Below the pieces are notes generated by a model that saw nothing but the letters and a program-made list of their open reading frames with translations, did no database searches and was not told the origin of the DNA. Below, in pieces: positions 17,011 to 26,226 of a stretch of 64,000 bases of DNA. The translations under genes and the position numbers were made by a program. This DNA comes from Planctomycetota bacterium (lineage in GTDB: Bacteria; Planctomycetota; Brocadiia; JAADGH01), in assembly GCA_013152475.1 (NCBI GenBank), contig JAADGH010000078.1, positions 47,092 to 111,091 of the forward strand, given 5' to 3'. Numbering within the stretch: position 1 is the first letter of the stretch; each line of letters starts with the position of its first letter.

Positions 17011-17880
17011 TCAGAACTCCGCCGCCATTCCCGCGCACCCGAACGTCTGAATCTGTTCGACCATGAACTCGCGAAGCGCCGCCCGTCCCGACTTGATCAC
17101 GCGCTCGGAATAGTCCTCCGGGTGCGCATCCATGTAGGCGTGTACGGCTTTCACAAAAGTGGATCGAATCTGTGTGGCGATGTTCACCTTCCGAATGCCG
17201 AGCTCGATGCCCTTCTTCACATCCGCCAGCGGCACACCCGTGGCGCCGTGCAAGACTAACGGAACCCGCGTGGCCTCCTTGATCTTCCGCAGCCGCTCGA
17301 AGTCCAGCCGAGGCTCCTCCTTGTAGAAGCCATGCGCCGTGCCGACCGCCGGGGCCAGGGCATCGATGCCGGTCTTCTCCACGAAGTCCCTGGCAAGCTC
17401 CGGGTCCGTGTAGAACGACTCATCCGCCTGCGAGTTTGTATCCCCCTCCAGGCCACCGACCTTCCCGAGCTCAGCCTCCACCGTCACGTCCACGGCGTGC
17501 GCCATCTGCACCACTTCCCGTGTGGCTCGAACGTTCTCCTCATACGGCAGGCGCGACCCGTCGAACATGACCGACGTGAAGCCGTACTGGATTGCCCGCG
17601 CGACATGGTCGAACTCAAAGGAATGGTCGAGATGGAGCACTACCGGGACCTTCGTCTTTCGGATCGCTGCCTTGGCCGCCTCGGCGTAGCACTCCGGGTC
17701 GAAGTAGAAGCGCATCGCCTTGTAGCCCTCTGAGACGATGGCCGGCGCATTCATCTCCTCGGCCGTTCGCAGGATCGCATCGAGGTGGCCCAACTGCCCG
17801 CCGGCGGTGTCATACCCCGGCACGGCGAAACCGCGGCGCTCGGCCACGTCATAAAGCTGCTTCATTGTGATGAGAGGCAT
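17011..17880 (-). CDS. Class II fructose-bisphosphate/tagatose-bisphosphate aldolase family protein
   Basis: This 289-residue Zn-dependent aldolase has the class II motifs: GYDTAGGQLGHLDAILRTAEE at the N-terminus, PVVLHLDHSFEFD (first metal His), MFDGSRLPYEENVRAT, EAELGKVGG, AVGTAHGFYK (metal His) and PLVLHGATGVP (metal His), then IRKVNIATQIR. It probably cleaves or forms a ketose bisphosphate in the cytoplasm; FbaA, GatY/KbaY and related aldolases cannot be separated by eye. ATG at 17880 has AAGGAG 4 nt upstream; an in-frame extension to 17931 would run into the MITE and is unlikely. The MITE ends 26 bp upstream of the start. Confidence 0.85.
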   Translation of the reverse strand: MPLITMKQLYDVAERRGFAVPGYDTAGGQLGHLDAILRTAEEMNAPAIVSEGYKAMRFYFDPECYAEAAKAAIRKTKVPVVLHLDHSFEFDHVARAIQYGFTSVMFDGSRLPYEENVRATREVVQMAHAVDVTVEAELGKVGGLEGDTNSQADESFYTDPELARDFVEKTGIDALAPAVGTAHGFYKEEPRLDFERLRKIKEATRVPLVLHGATGVPLADVKKGIELGIRKVNIATQIRSTFVKAVHAYMDAHPEDYSERVIKSGRAALREFMVEQIQTFGCAGMAAEF

Positions 17881-17905
17881 GTGTCTCCTTCTTACGTGTC
17901 TTGTG

Positions 17906-18051
17906 GTGACCATTTGGCCAAGTGTTGTCATTCCCGCGAAGCTTGTCCCCGCAGGCCGGAAGCGGGGAGCGGGAATCCAGGCACTCGACCACTCGTGGAT
18001 TCCCGCGTACGCGGGAATGGCACCCGGCCACCCACTTGGCTAAATGGTTAC
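17906..18051. mobile_element. 146-bp MITE-like element with terminal inverted repeats and 5-bp target duplication
   Basis: The ends GTGACCATTTGGCCAAGTG (17906-17924) and CACTTGGCTAAATGGTTAC (18033-18051) are inverted repeats matching at 17 of 19 positions. Directly outside them is TTGTG on both sides (17901-17905 and 18052-18056), a target-site duplication. The interior holds hairpin-forming CATTCCCGC / GCGGGAAT segments and a perfect 20-bp palindrome centred on CGTACG near 18009. No coding capacity. It lies in the 5' region of the aldolase gene. Confidence 0.75.
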
Positions 18052-18175
18052 TTGTGGATTACCCTGAGCGGAGCGTAGCAGGTTCCCGCCCGGAAAACAA
18101 GGTTGAAAGAGCAGGTGCAATATGCCTAAATCGATTTCCGTTGTGCGACAGGCATTCTCTCCACGGAGTGTTCGA

Positions 18176-18690
18176 ATGAAGATCGAATCCATCTCGATCA
18201 TGCCCTACTGCCATGCCGACTGGGCATGGAACTATTATCGCGCCGGCAGGGAAGCGTACATCCGCAATGTCGTTTACGGTCGGCGGTGACGCATCCGCGA
18301 GCCTTCGCGTTAGCGAAAATGGAGGCCGAGGAGATGGACGTCGAGGAGATAGCGCACAACAAGAAAGGCAAGACCGAGGTCGTCCTCGCCAATATCGGCA
18401 GCATTCGTACGACCATCACGGCCGATATCCCCGGCGAGTACGACCTGTGCATCCACGGCCGAGGGAGTGCGGCCAGGGACGAATGGCCAATCCTCCTCGT
18501 CACGCGGGATGGCAAGGAAATCGGTCAGGTCACGCTGGACTCCCCATCGACCGCGCCCTTCGGCCTGCCGGTCACGCTGACCCAAGGCGAGCACGCCCTG
18601 GAGATGCGGTTCACCAACGATTTCTGCGACCCCGGCAAGGCCGACCGCAATGCATTCGTAGACAAGGTGGAGATCTGGCCGAAGCAGTAA
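18176..18690 (+). pseudogene. Remnant of a GH38-like alpha-mannosidase joined to a C-terminal CBM-like domain
   Basis: From ATG 18176 a frame reads 37 codons and stops at 18289; it contains MPYCHADWAWNYYRAGREAY, which resembles the N-terminal metal/substrate motif of GH38 alpha-mannosidases (HxDWAW). A different frame then gives about 110 residues to 18690 that resemble a Ca-dependent carbohydrate-binding module of the CBM36/60 type, with GEYDLCIHGRG and the end FTNDFCDPGKADRNAFVDK. The simplest reading is a large internal deletion that removed the catalytic body and left the two ends out of frame. The short distal frame (from 18226) might still be expressed, but its first 35 residues look random. 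Confidence 0.6.
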
Positions 18691-18699
18691 AACCGCGGA

Positions 18700-21600
18700 T
18701 CAGTCGAGCACGCTCGCGTAGAACAGCCAGTGCCGCTCCCAGTACCGGCAAAGCTTGACCAGCAGCACGTTGCGGCCGGGTTTCAGTCTCACCTCGCCGA
18801 TGAATTCGTCCCGCAGCACGCCCTTTTGGTTCGGCAGGTAGGCGATCTGCTCCCCGTTCAGCCACACCTGCGCCGCGCTGGATGCGCCGATGCTCAAGCG
18901 CACCGTCCTGGCCTTGTCCGATGCGATCGTCGCCGTGGCATAGACCACGTCGCCGACATTCGTCTTCGTGTTCGTCCCAAGATCAACGAGGCCAATACCC
19001 TTCGGTGCGGCGTGCTTCGTGGTCCAACCGTTCGTGTTCGGCTTGGCGGGATCACGCTCGGGCGCGGCGCGCACTTCGAAGATCGGATACCAGTCGGAAT
19101 TCGCGTAACGCGGACTGACCTTCCATTCGCGGATTGATCCTTCCGCGAGGCTATCTGTCTTCACTCCTTGCGCCGGTTTGATCACCAGCGCCGAGACACC
19201 CCAGCCCGTCGGGCCGCCGAAGGTCAAGTCCAACTTTCCGTCGGTGATCTCGATGGCGAAGCCCCGTGAGTGCACCGCCCCCTTGAAATGCGGCGCGTCC
19301 AGGAGGACCGGCGCGCCGTTCGCCGTAACCATGCCGGACACGAGGAAGTTTCGCAGCGTCCATGACGGGTTCAGCGTCACGACCCGGACCTTGTACTTCC
19401 CGTTGTCGAGCTTCACGCGGAAGCGCTTTGGCGTGCCGCAGAAGAGGCCGCGGTTGATCGGCTCGGGGATCGGCGTCTTGTAGGGCCAGAAGATGGCATA
19501 CCCCTCCGTGATCTCGCGCGGTGCGTCCTTGCCGTGCTTGTGGGCCATGGCGTAGTAGAGCTCCTCGGGGCTCGGTTCCGACGCGTCCTCGCACGGGACC
19601 CACCCGAAGCCGGTCTTCTCATCGTAGGCCGTATCCGCACGCACAGCCTTCCACCCCCCGGTCGGCGCTTTCGACCCGAAGTCGAGGGCGAGCGTTGCGT
19701 CCTTGATGTCGGCCATGGCCTGGACCTCATCGACGAGCTTCGCCTCCTGGGACGCAGCCACATCGGTCAGCAGCTTCTCGGCAGACTTGGCATATGCCTT
19801 CGCGGCGGCGAGATCGTCCGTTTTCTTTGGGCGGCGGGCGGTCACACTCTCCTGCACGCCCGCGTACTTCGCACGCTGCATCAGCGTATCGCCGAGCGCG
19901 ATTGCGCTCTCGATCGCGTCCAGTCCTTTCTTCCCGACAAGCACAACTCCATAGACGCGGATCGACGGCAGCTCGAAAGTCACGCTATTCCCCGTCCGCT
20001 CGAACTTGAGCGACTTGGCCTCTTGTCCCGGCGCAAGGAACTGCATCTCCTCGGCGCGGATGTCCTTCGGCAGGCGCACGCTAAGTTTCACCGGCTTCGT
20101 CGGCGCGGCCTTGCCGGTCTCGAAGTCGATGTCGTAGTTGACGAAGTGCAGCGACACGACGCCGCAGTCGTGCACCCACGGCTTCACCCAGAGCAGGCAG
20201 GGCAGGTCGCCCTGGATGAGCGGGGTGTTGCCCAGCGCCTTTCGCAGAAGCGAAATTGCCGAGGCCGTCGTCGCGCGGGTTTGATCGTTCTCCTTCGTTC
20301 GGCTCGGCGTGAAGTTGGGATCGGGCGTCAGGTCGACCACCGTGCCGCGCTTCTTCCATGCGGCTACGACATCGGTCTCGCGCGGCTTGTAGTTCTCATC
20401 GCGGACACCGACATTTCCGACGAGGCCGACTGTCACGCCTGCGTCGAGGGCCTTGCCGATCTTCTCGGTCTGCGCGTCGGAAAGGCACTCGACCTCGGGG
20501 AGAATAATGAGCCGGTGACGCTTCAGGTCGTCGAGCGAGGCATAGTCGTCGTGGATTTCAGGGTGATTCAGGATGGCCACGTCGAAGGGGATGTGCCCCT
20601 CCTCCATGGCCCGCGCCATGCCGGACAGGGCATTCATCGGCGGCGCGGCGACGGCGGTCTGGTAGTTGCGATACATGAATGTCGGGATCGAATGGACGAG
20701 CGCCACTTGGCAGAGGCGACGCTTGCCGTGGTTGGCGAAGAGGGCGCGGTGGCGGTGGCGCAGCTCGAAGTAGCTCTGGAGGAGCTTCTGTAGCTCCGGT
20801 TCCTTCTCGAAGGTGTTTTGCTTCACGAAGAGCACGCCGCCACCGGCGCACGGCTCGGCGATCTCGTGCTCGACAAGATCGCGTTCCTTTTTGTGAAACT
20901 TGGCCATACACATGAGCGGCTTCCGTCCGCGCAGCATGGCCCGGCCGATCTCGAACCGGAACGCGCCCCAGCAGTTGTTCCAGTGATACTTGAACATGTC
21001 GTAGGCGGACTCGCCCGCCGACTCGAACCAGACGGTATCCACAAAATCCGATAGTGCGATCTGGTAGGCGTTCGGCCCCATGAACCCCCCGCCCTGGTTG
21101 CCGTGGACGCTGTACTGCTTGCCCAGGCGTTTCGCGATCACTTTCTGGTCCTGGTAATAGCGCATGAGGTTGTGAATGTGCGAGAGGTAGAGGAACTTCA
21201 TGTACTCGGCCATGACCGGGTCGTCGCAGAGTTTCGCCAGGCGTTCCGCCTCGGCCGGGGAGAAGCGCTCCTTGATGTCGGACGGCGGGAGCTTGCGAAA
21301 CTGGTCCATGAGGTTGGCCTGGACGTAGTCGCGGATGTGTTTGTAACTCTTGCGGAACTCGGGCAGACGATTGGTGGTTTCGAGATAGTGAAAGAACTTC
21401 CGATTGCAGTAATCGCAGTACCGGCCGTGCGCTCCCTTGCCGATGCGGCTGGTCGGCCCGCCGATGTTGTCCTGGCTCATGGAGTCGCCGAAGAGGGGGC
21501 TGGTGAGAAGGTCGTAGTTGATCACCGACCACCACCGCGGGGCGTTGTTGCAGACAATGAAGGCGTCCCAGCCGATCTTCTTCTTCCACCACTCGACGCT

Positions 21601-22062
21601 TGTGTTGTAGTGGGAACTGAGGACGCGCTCGCCGTTCATGTCGCGGGCGATGCCGTTGTTCCAGAAGAGTTTTTTCGCGCCTTCTTCGTGAAAGTGAATG
21701 GTCTCCTGGTACTCGTTGCTGCCGTAGACCTCGTGCCAGATGCCGTGGTGCTTGAGCCACGCATGGCTCGTGTAGTCAGCCGAGCGGTCCACGTAGTCGA
21801 TCAGGGGGAAGTGCCTGTCGATCCACCCGCCCATGCGTTCCCGCCCGCCGCCGCCTCCGCCCCAGCCGGCGTTGACGACGAACTGCGTCCAGTGCACCGG
21901 TTCTTTGATCGGCGCGTTGAAGACCCGCAGGTCCTTCCCGTAGTCGGGCAGGACAATTTTGATCGTGTCAGCCCCCGCCGCCTGCTTGACCTCCTCACAA
22001 CTCAACATCGTGAAAAGGCAGAAAATCCCGAGACACATCAGGACGCGTGTTGCCTTGCGCAT
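18700..22062 (-). CDS. Large exported lipoprotein, GH42-like glycoside hydrolase with VWLNG module
   Basis: About 1120 residues from the ATG at 22062, with GGAGGG upstream and a lipoprotein-type signal ending TMLSC. Residues 40-480 form an alpha/beta, probably TIM-barrel, region. Residues about 480-690 resemble the flavodoxin-like middle domain of beta-galactosidases (LKRHRLIILPEVECLSDAQ, AGVTVGLVGN). The C-terminus holds a beta-sandwich with AQVWLNGEQIAYLP and a GRNVLLVKL strand, the same kind of module as in the TPR/CxxCH protein at 1440. Catalytic Glu pairs could not be assigned. It lies 91 bp after the lyase-like gene, and an operon is likely. Role inferred: outer-surface glycan degradation. 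Confidence 0.7.
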   Translation of the reverse strand: MRKATRVLMCLGIFCLFTMLSCEEVKQAAGADTIKIVLPDYGKDLRVFNAPIKEPVHWTQFVVNAGWGGGGGGRERMGGWIDRHFPLIDYVDRSADYTSHAWLKHHGIWHEVYGSNEYQETIHFHEEGAKKLFWNNGIARDMNGERVLSSHYNTSVEWWKKKIGWDAFIVCNNAPRWWSVINYDLLTSPLFGDSMSQDNIGGPTSRIGKGAHGRYCDYCNRKFFHYLETTNRLPEFRKSYKHIRDYVQANLMDQFRKLPPSDIKERFSPAEAERLAKLCDDPVMAEYMKFLYLSHIHNLMRYYQDQKVIAKRLGKQYSVHGNQGGGFMGPNAYQIALSDFVDTVWFESAGESAYDMFKYHWNNCWGAFRFEIGRAMLRGRKPLMCMAKFHKKERDLVEHEIAEPCAGGGVLFVKQNTFEKEPELQKLLQSYFELRHRHRALFANHGKRRLCQVALVHSIPTFMYRNYQTAVAAPPMNALSGMARAMEEGHIPFDVAILNHPEIHDDYASLDDLKRHRLIILPEVECLSDAQTEKIGKALDAGVTVGLVGNVGVRDENYKPRETDVVAAWKKRGTVVDLTPDPNFTPSRTKENDQTRATTASAISLLRKALGNTPLIQGDLPCLLWVKPWVHDCGVVSLHFVNYDIDFETGKAAPTKPVKLSVRLPKDIRAEEMQFLAPGQEAKSLKFERTGNSVTFELPSIRVYGVVLVGKKGLDAIESAIALGDTLMQRAKYAGVQESVTARRPKKTDDLAAAKAYAKSAEKLLTDVAASQEAKLVDEVQAMADIKDATLALDFGSKAPTGGWKAVRADTAYDEKTGFGWVPCEDASEPSPEELYYAMAHKHGKDAPREITEGYAIFWPYKTPIPEPINRGLFCGTPKRFRVKLDNGKYKVRVVTLNPSWTLRNFLVSGMVTANGAPVLLDAPHFKGAVHSRGFAIEITDGKLDLTFGGPTGWGVSALVIKPAQGVKTDSLAEGSIREWKVSPRYANSDWYPIFEVRAAPERDPAKPNTNGWTTKHAAPKGIGLVDLGTNTKTNVGDVVYATATIASDKARTVRLSIGASSAAQVWLNGEQIAYLPNQKGVLRDEFIGEVRLKPGRNVLLVKLCRYWERHWLFYASVLD

Positions 22063-22153
22063 GACCACCCTCCATCGAATCCGTAGGGGTTCCATCACGT
22101 TTGATCTCGCCCGGCCGTATCGCGTCCGGAAAGCCTGAGTGGCATCCGGAGGA

Positions 22154-25100
22154 TCAGTCGGCGAGCACCAGCTTCCGGACCTCGCCATCATGGAACAGGG
22201 CAACGACGCCGACCCCAACCGGCAGCAGCCTCACACACGCGCCGGGCAAGGTCTGGACCCGCTTCCACGACCCATCAAAGCAGAACACCCCGCCGTCTGT
22301 GCCAGCGAGGACATACGTCTGTTTTCCTGCTTTGCGAATTTGTACAATGGCCTTCACCGGCCAGCCGACCCAGTGGCAGCCGACAAGCTTGCCGTTGAGG
22401 TCAAACTCGGCGATGAACCCGTCGGCCCTGCCGACGAGGATGCGGTCGCCGTTGGTCACGGTAGCACAGAAGAGCCGGACGCCATCCTCCTGCCGCCACC
22501 GCACCGTCGGCCGTCCTGTCGGCGAGATCTCATACATCGCCAGGCCGTCCCAGCCCACAACAAGCAGGCGCGGCAGTTTCGCCCCGGGCGCATCGATCAG
22601 CCGCCAGTGCGACAACCGGCCGCGCACGCTGGACCAGACGCGACCCGGCTTCAACCCTTCGCTGTCGAGACACGTGGTGCGGCCGTAGATGTCGTGCACG
22701 ATCAAGTCCGGCCCACCCTTGCCGTCGAGGTCGCGTGTGGGGGCGAGGAGGTCGTAATCCCACATGCCGTAGGCGTATTGCGACAGCGGCTCGGCGCCGA
22801 AGCGGAGCAGGGCGATGTCATAATAGGACGATGTGAATAGGGGGCGCGGCTTGCCCGGCGTGGGCAGGCCGAACTCCAGGTCATACTGGACCTTGCCACA
22901 CTTCTGCGGCCAGGCGGGGATGTGATGGTCGGCTCCCTCCGCGTCGAACCAGTGCACCCCGCCGTCAAGTGCCGACACCATCACCTCGTCGCGCCCGTTG
23001 CCGTTGAAGTCCCCCGCCGTCAGGGAAAGCGGCTCGCCGGGCAGTTGTTTCGACCAGAGCTTCTTGCCCGACGCATCGAGCGCTGTCACTTCGCCGGTGC
23101 GGGCCGTTACCGCAAACTCCTTGTCCCCCTGCCCATCCAGGTCGGCGGCGCAGACCTCCAGTAGGTCGGCAGGCGCCTTGTCCGCCCCCAGGACCTCCAG
23201 CTCGGCGATCTGTTTTACGGTGTCGGGCAGAACAATGCGCACAAATCGCGCCGTGGCATCGAGGCTCATGGCTTCTTGGATGCGGCAGGCGTACATCTCG
23301 GTTTTGTACAATTCGCAAAACCGAATGGCGGGCTTCAGGGCTATCGTCTGTTCTTTTGCGCCTGCGAACTCGGGGCTGTCGGAGAAGGCGATTCGCGCAT
23401 TGATGGCCCGCTCTCCCGCTGGGGGTGCGTTCTTTCGGCAGCGGGTCCAGAGGCGGATGCCGGTCACCCGCGTGACCTCGCACAAGTCCACCACAAGGTC
23501 CGGCGCGCCGTCGAAGCGGGCGCACTGCCCGAGGTGCATCGGGAACTCACCGTCGGCGATGAACTCCATACCGGTCGCGTTCCCGCCTCGGGCTGTCACC
23601 TTGATCCCCGGGATCGGGGCCGGTGGGCGCAGGAAGTCGTCATACGTCCATGCCACACGGAACGGACCGGTTGCTGGGCCGGCTGGCGGGGGAGCCACGG
23701 TCGGATTCCCGGCCCCCGACCAGATCGCCTCGAGCACACCGGCAACGTTGGTGTCAACAACTGCGTCGCTGGGCTTGGGGGCCTGCCACAACGTCTTGCC
23801 GCCGATGCGCAGGGATGTGGCCCGTGCCAGGAACGCCCTGCTCGGCCCAATGACAAACATGGCCGCATCTGTTTCGATGCCATCAACGGACACCGGCCCC
23901 CGGCCCGCGAGCCATCGTGCGTCCTTCGACACGACAGCCACTATGTGATCGTTCACCCGCCGAATGTCGAGCCCCGCCGGCGCGTCGGCGGCGTCGGTGT
24001 AGAGAAGATTGCGGAACCGAACGACATCTCCCTTCGCAGCGGTGACGTGCTGAATCTGCCGGAGTCCGCTCCCCCGCAGGCCGACCTCCCATCCGACCAT
24101 GGGCTCAGTCTGGGTGGTGGCGGGCAGGAGCGCATCGCTGACGACATGGAAGTCGACGCCGCGCAGACGGGAGCTCCATCGCCGCCCGTCGAGGGTCGCG
24201 GGGACGGGTGTGCGCCATGCGCACAGGGCCGAATACTCGCCCGGCTGCTGGACAATGACGTCATCAAAGACGAGCGTGAAGCCGCCCTTGACCCACATGA
24301 TCCGGCGGACCCATTCCGTGCCGCGATAGTCCGACAGGGCCGTCTGTGCCAACGCAGCGCCATCGAAGTTCGCGACGAGGTCCAGCCGTGCCGCGCGGGG
24401 TGGCGGCGTCGAGAAACCGGGAGAGACCAGCACACCGTTTTTGTGGAAGCGTGACGGCCACTTGTTGTTGTGGAACAGGCAGATGCGCCCGCGCTCGGTC
24501 ATGCGGACGATACAGTTTGCGTCGTCGCGCCAGTCCATCAGCGGTTCCATGCCTTGGACGCAGAGGTAGGTGGCCTTCGGGTCGAAGGCTTCGCGGAGGC
24601 AGAGCTTGTCGAAAGCGCGGGCCTTCGACACTTTCGTCCGTCCCTTTTTCCGGTTGCGCTCAAGCCGGTCGCCCAGCGCCGCCGCTGCGACAAAGCCGCG
24701 GAAGTCCGGTCCGGTGGGTGAAGTGGCGTCCAGCGTATCGCCGGTGGCATAGGTGTGCTCGATGCCGGAACCGTGGGCGAACCATGTGCGGAAATCGCAG
24801 CCGGGCCAGTTTTGCGTGAGCCATTTCATGTGTGGATCGCGGTAGTAGAACGCGGCGAGGGCGAGCGGCTCGCCGGTGAGATAGCTCGTGCGGACGTGGC
24901 CGGGGTAGGTGTCCTCGTAGTCCTGCAGGCCCGCGCCGTAGCCGAGGTTGTCCATGACGGCCACGGCCTTTCGGATGCCCTGTCGCGCCGTGCCGTTCTT
25001 AAAGATGTCCAGCTCGCCCTCCCGAAAGGCATATTGGAAGAGGAGCCCCATGACCTGGAAGACCGAGTTCGAGTCGCGCTCGCCGTGGTAGCTGCGGCGG

Positions 25101-26197
25101 GCGGGGAAGCAGGCAAAGTAGGACTTGACCTCGGCAATCCATCGGTCAAGCCGCTTGGCGACGTCCGTATCGTCGGGGCAGTGGCGCCGGAGCGCCTCGG
25201 CGAGGGTGAGGAAGGCGAAGCTGCCCGCGACCTGGTGGCGCGTGCCGAGACTTTCACGCGGCCCGCTTCTTCGCCAGTACTGATTCTGCTGATAGAATAA
25301 TGTGTGCAGAAGCTTTGTTTCGATATTGCGAATTTCATCGGCGGTGTAGATGCCGGAGTCGCAGGTGAGCTCCCATGCCCGCGTCAGCGCCTCCATCTGG
25401 TAGTCGCTGGTGACATAACCCCTTGGGACCTTCGCCCGATGGACGAACCAGTTTCGCACGGTCTGCGCCGGGGCGAGCTCGCCGGTGATCAGGTAGCGCC
25501 TCGCGGCCGCGGCGATCCCCATCGTGCCGACATTGCGCTTCGAGGCATCAACGGGTTTTTCCGAGGCGGCCCTGCGCGCCATGTCCTGCCAAGCCGCGCC
25601 GAGCTTGAGGTCCAGCAGCGGCGGGATGGTCAGCAACCCCGGTCTACCGTGTTTTTGGATCGTCTCGATGAACCGCTCGGAGGCCGCCGTCGTCTCCTCG
25701 ATCCCCGGACCGGCGAGGAGGATGAAGTTGGCGGTGTAGTGATATGGCGCAAAGACCGTCCGCACCACGCGCCCGCCTTTGCCGGGGTAGTTGGCGTCGC
25801 ACTCGCACAGGTAAAGGGAGTAGATCGGGAATGTAGCGCGGTTCGCGTTGATGTCCCCGAGAACCACCAACGGTCGGCGCCGGTATTCCGGTTTGATCGC
25901 CCCGCACCATTCGGTGGTTGCGGCCTTGTCCGTCAACACGGGCAGGGGCACGCCGGTGGCCTTCTTGACCGCTCCGGCAACACGCTCGGCGAGCCCGCGG
26001 TAGGCCTCCTTTCCGGCGGGGTAGACGACTGCGCCGAGGGCCTTGTTCTGGGCAACAAAGGTCGTTTCGCGGTGAACTTCGCGTTTAGGAAAGATCCATT
26101 CCTCGACCGGCTTGTCGGCCGCGGGTATGCTCCCGGACAGCAGGAGAATACAGAGCGCGCCGATCTCTTTTCCCACGATTACGCGTCCTCTCATCAT
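22154..26197 (-). CDS. Giant secreted protein: polysaccharide-lyase-like core with C-terminal FG-GAP/VCBS propeller
   Basis: This 1347-residue protein has a signal peptide (about 1-26). Residues 35-190 resemble the N-terminal domain of alpha-glucuronidase-type enzymes (GVPLPVLTDKA, RPLVVLGDINANRA). Residues about 200-560 are helical and toroid-like, followed by a beta-sandwich (about 580-830), which together recall heparinase II/III-type lyases. Residues 870-1010 look like a discoidin-like domain (VVDLCEVTRVTGIRLWTR). The last 320 residues contain FG-GAP/VCBS-type repeats (AGDFNGNGRDEVMVSALDGG). Catalytic residues were not identified. GAGGA lies just upstream of two adjacent ATG codons. It is the first gene of a pair with the GH42-like protein. 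Confidence 0.65.
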   Translation of the reverse strand: MMRGRVIVGKEIGALCILLLSGSIPAADKPVEEWIFPKREVHRETTFVAQNKALGAVVYPAGKEAYRGLAERVAGAVKKATGVPLPVLTDKAATTEWCGAIKPEYRRRPLVVLGDINANRATFPIYSLYLCECDANYPGKGGRVVRTVFAPYHYTANFILLAGPGIEETTAASERFIETIQKHGRPGLLTIPPLLDLKLGAAWQDMARRAASEKPVDASKRNVGTMGIAAAARRYLITGELAPAQTVRNWFVHRAKVPRGYVTSDYQMEALTRAWELTCDSGIYTADEIRNIETKLLHTLFYQQNQYWRRSGPRESLGTRHQVAGSFAFLTLAEALRRHCPDDTDVAKRLDRWIAEVKSYFACFPARRSYHGERDSNSVFQVMGLLFQYAFREGELDIFKNGTARQGIRKAVAVMDNLGYGAGLQDYEDTYPGHVRTSYLTGEPLALAAFYYRDPHMKWLTQNWPGCDFRTWFAHGSGIEHTYATGDTLDATSPTGPDFRGFVAAAALGDRLERNRKKGRTKVSKARAFDKLCLREAFDPKATYLCVQGMEPLMDWRDDANCIVRMTERGRICLFHNNKWPSRFHKNGVLVSPGFSTPPPRAARLDLVANFDGAALAQTALSDYRGTEWVRRIMWVKGGFTLVFDDVIVQQPGEYSALCAWRTPVPATLDGRRWSSRLRGVDFHVVSDALLPATTQTEPMVGWEVGLRGSGLRQIQHVTAAKGDVVRFRNLLYTDAADAPAGLDIRRVNDHIVAVVSKDARWLAGRGPVSVDGIETDAAMFVIGPSRAFLARATSLRIGGKTLWQAPKPSDAVVDTNVAGVLEAIWSGAGNPTVAPPPAGPATGPFRVAWTYDDFLRPPAPIPGIKVTARGGNATGMEFIADGEFPMHLGQCARFDGAPDLVVDLCEVTRVTGIRLWTRCRKNAPPAGERAINARIAFSDSPEFAGAKEQTIALKPAIRFCELYKTEMYACRIQEAMSLDATARFVRIVLPDTVKQIAELEVLGADKAPADLLEVCAADLDGQGDKEFAVTARTGEVTALDASGKKLWSKQLPGEPLSLTAGDFNGNGRDEVMVSALDGGVHWFDAEGADHHIPAWPQKCGKVQYDLEFGLPTPGKPRPLFTSSYYDIALLRFGAEPLSQYAYGMWDYDLLAPTRDLDGKGGPDLIVHDIYGRTTCLDSEGLKPGRVWSSVRGRLSHWRLIDAPGAKLPRLLVVGWDGLAMYEISPTGRPTVRWRQEDGVRLFCATVTNGDRILVGRADGFIAEFDLNGKLVGCHWVGWPVKAIVQIRKAGKQTYVLAGTDGGVFCFDGSWKRVQTLPGACVRLLPVGVGVVALFHDGEVRKLVLAD

Positions 26198-26226
26198 GGG
26201 TCCTCAACGTATCCGGCGTGAGATGG

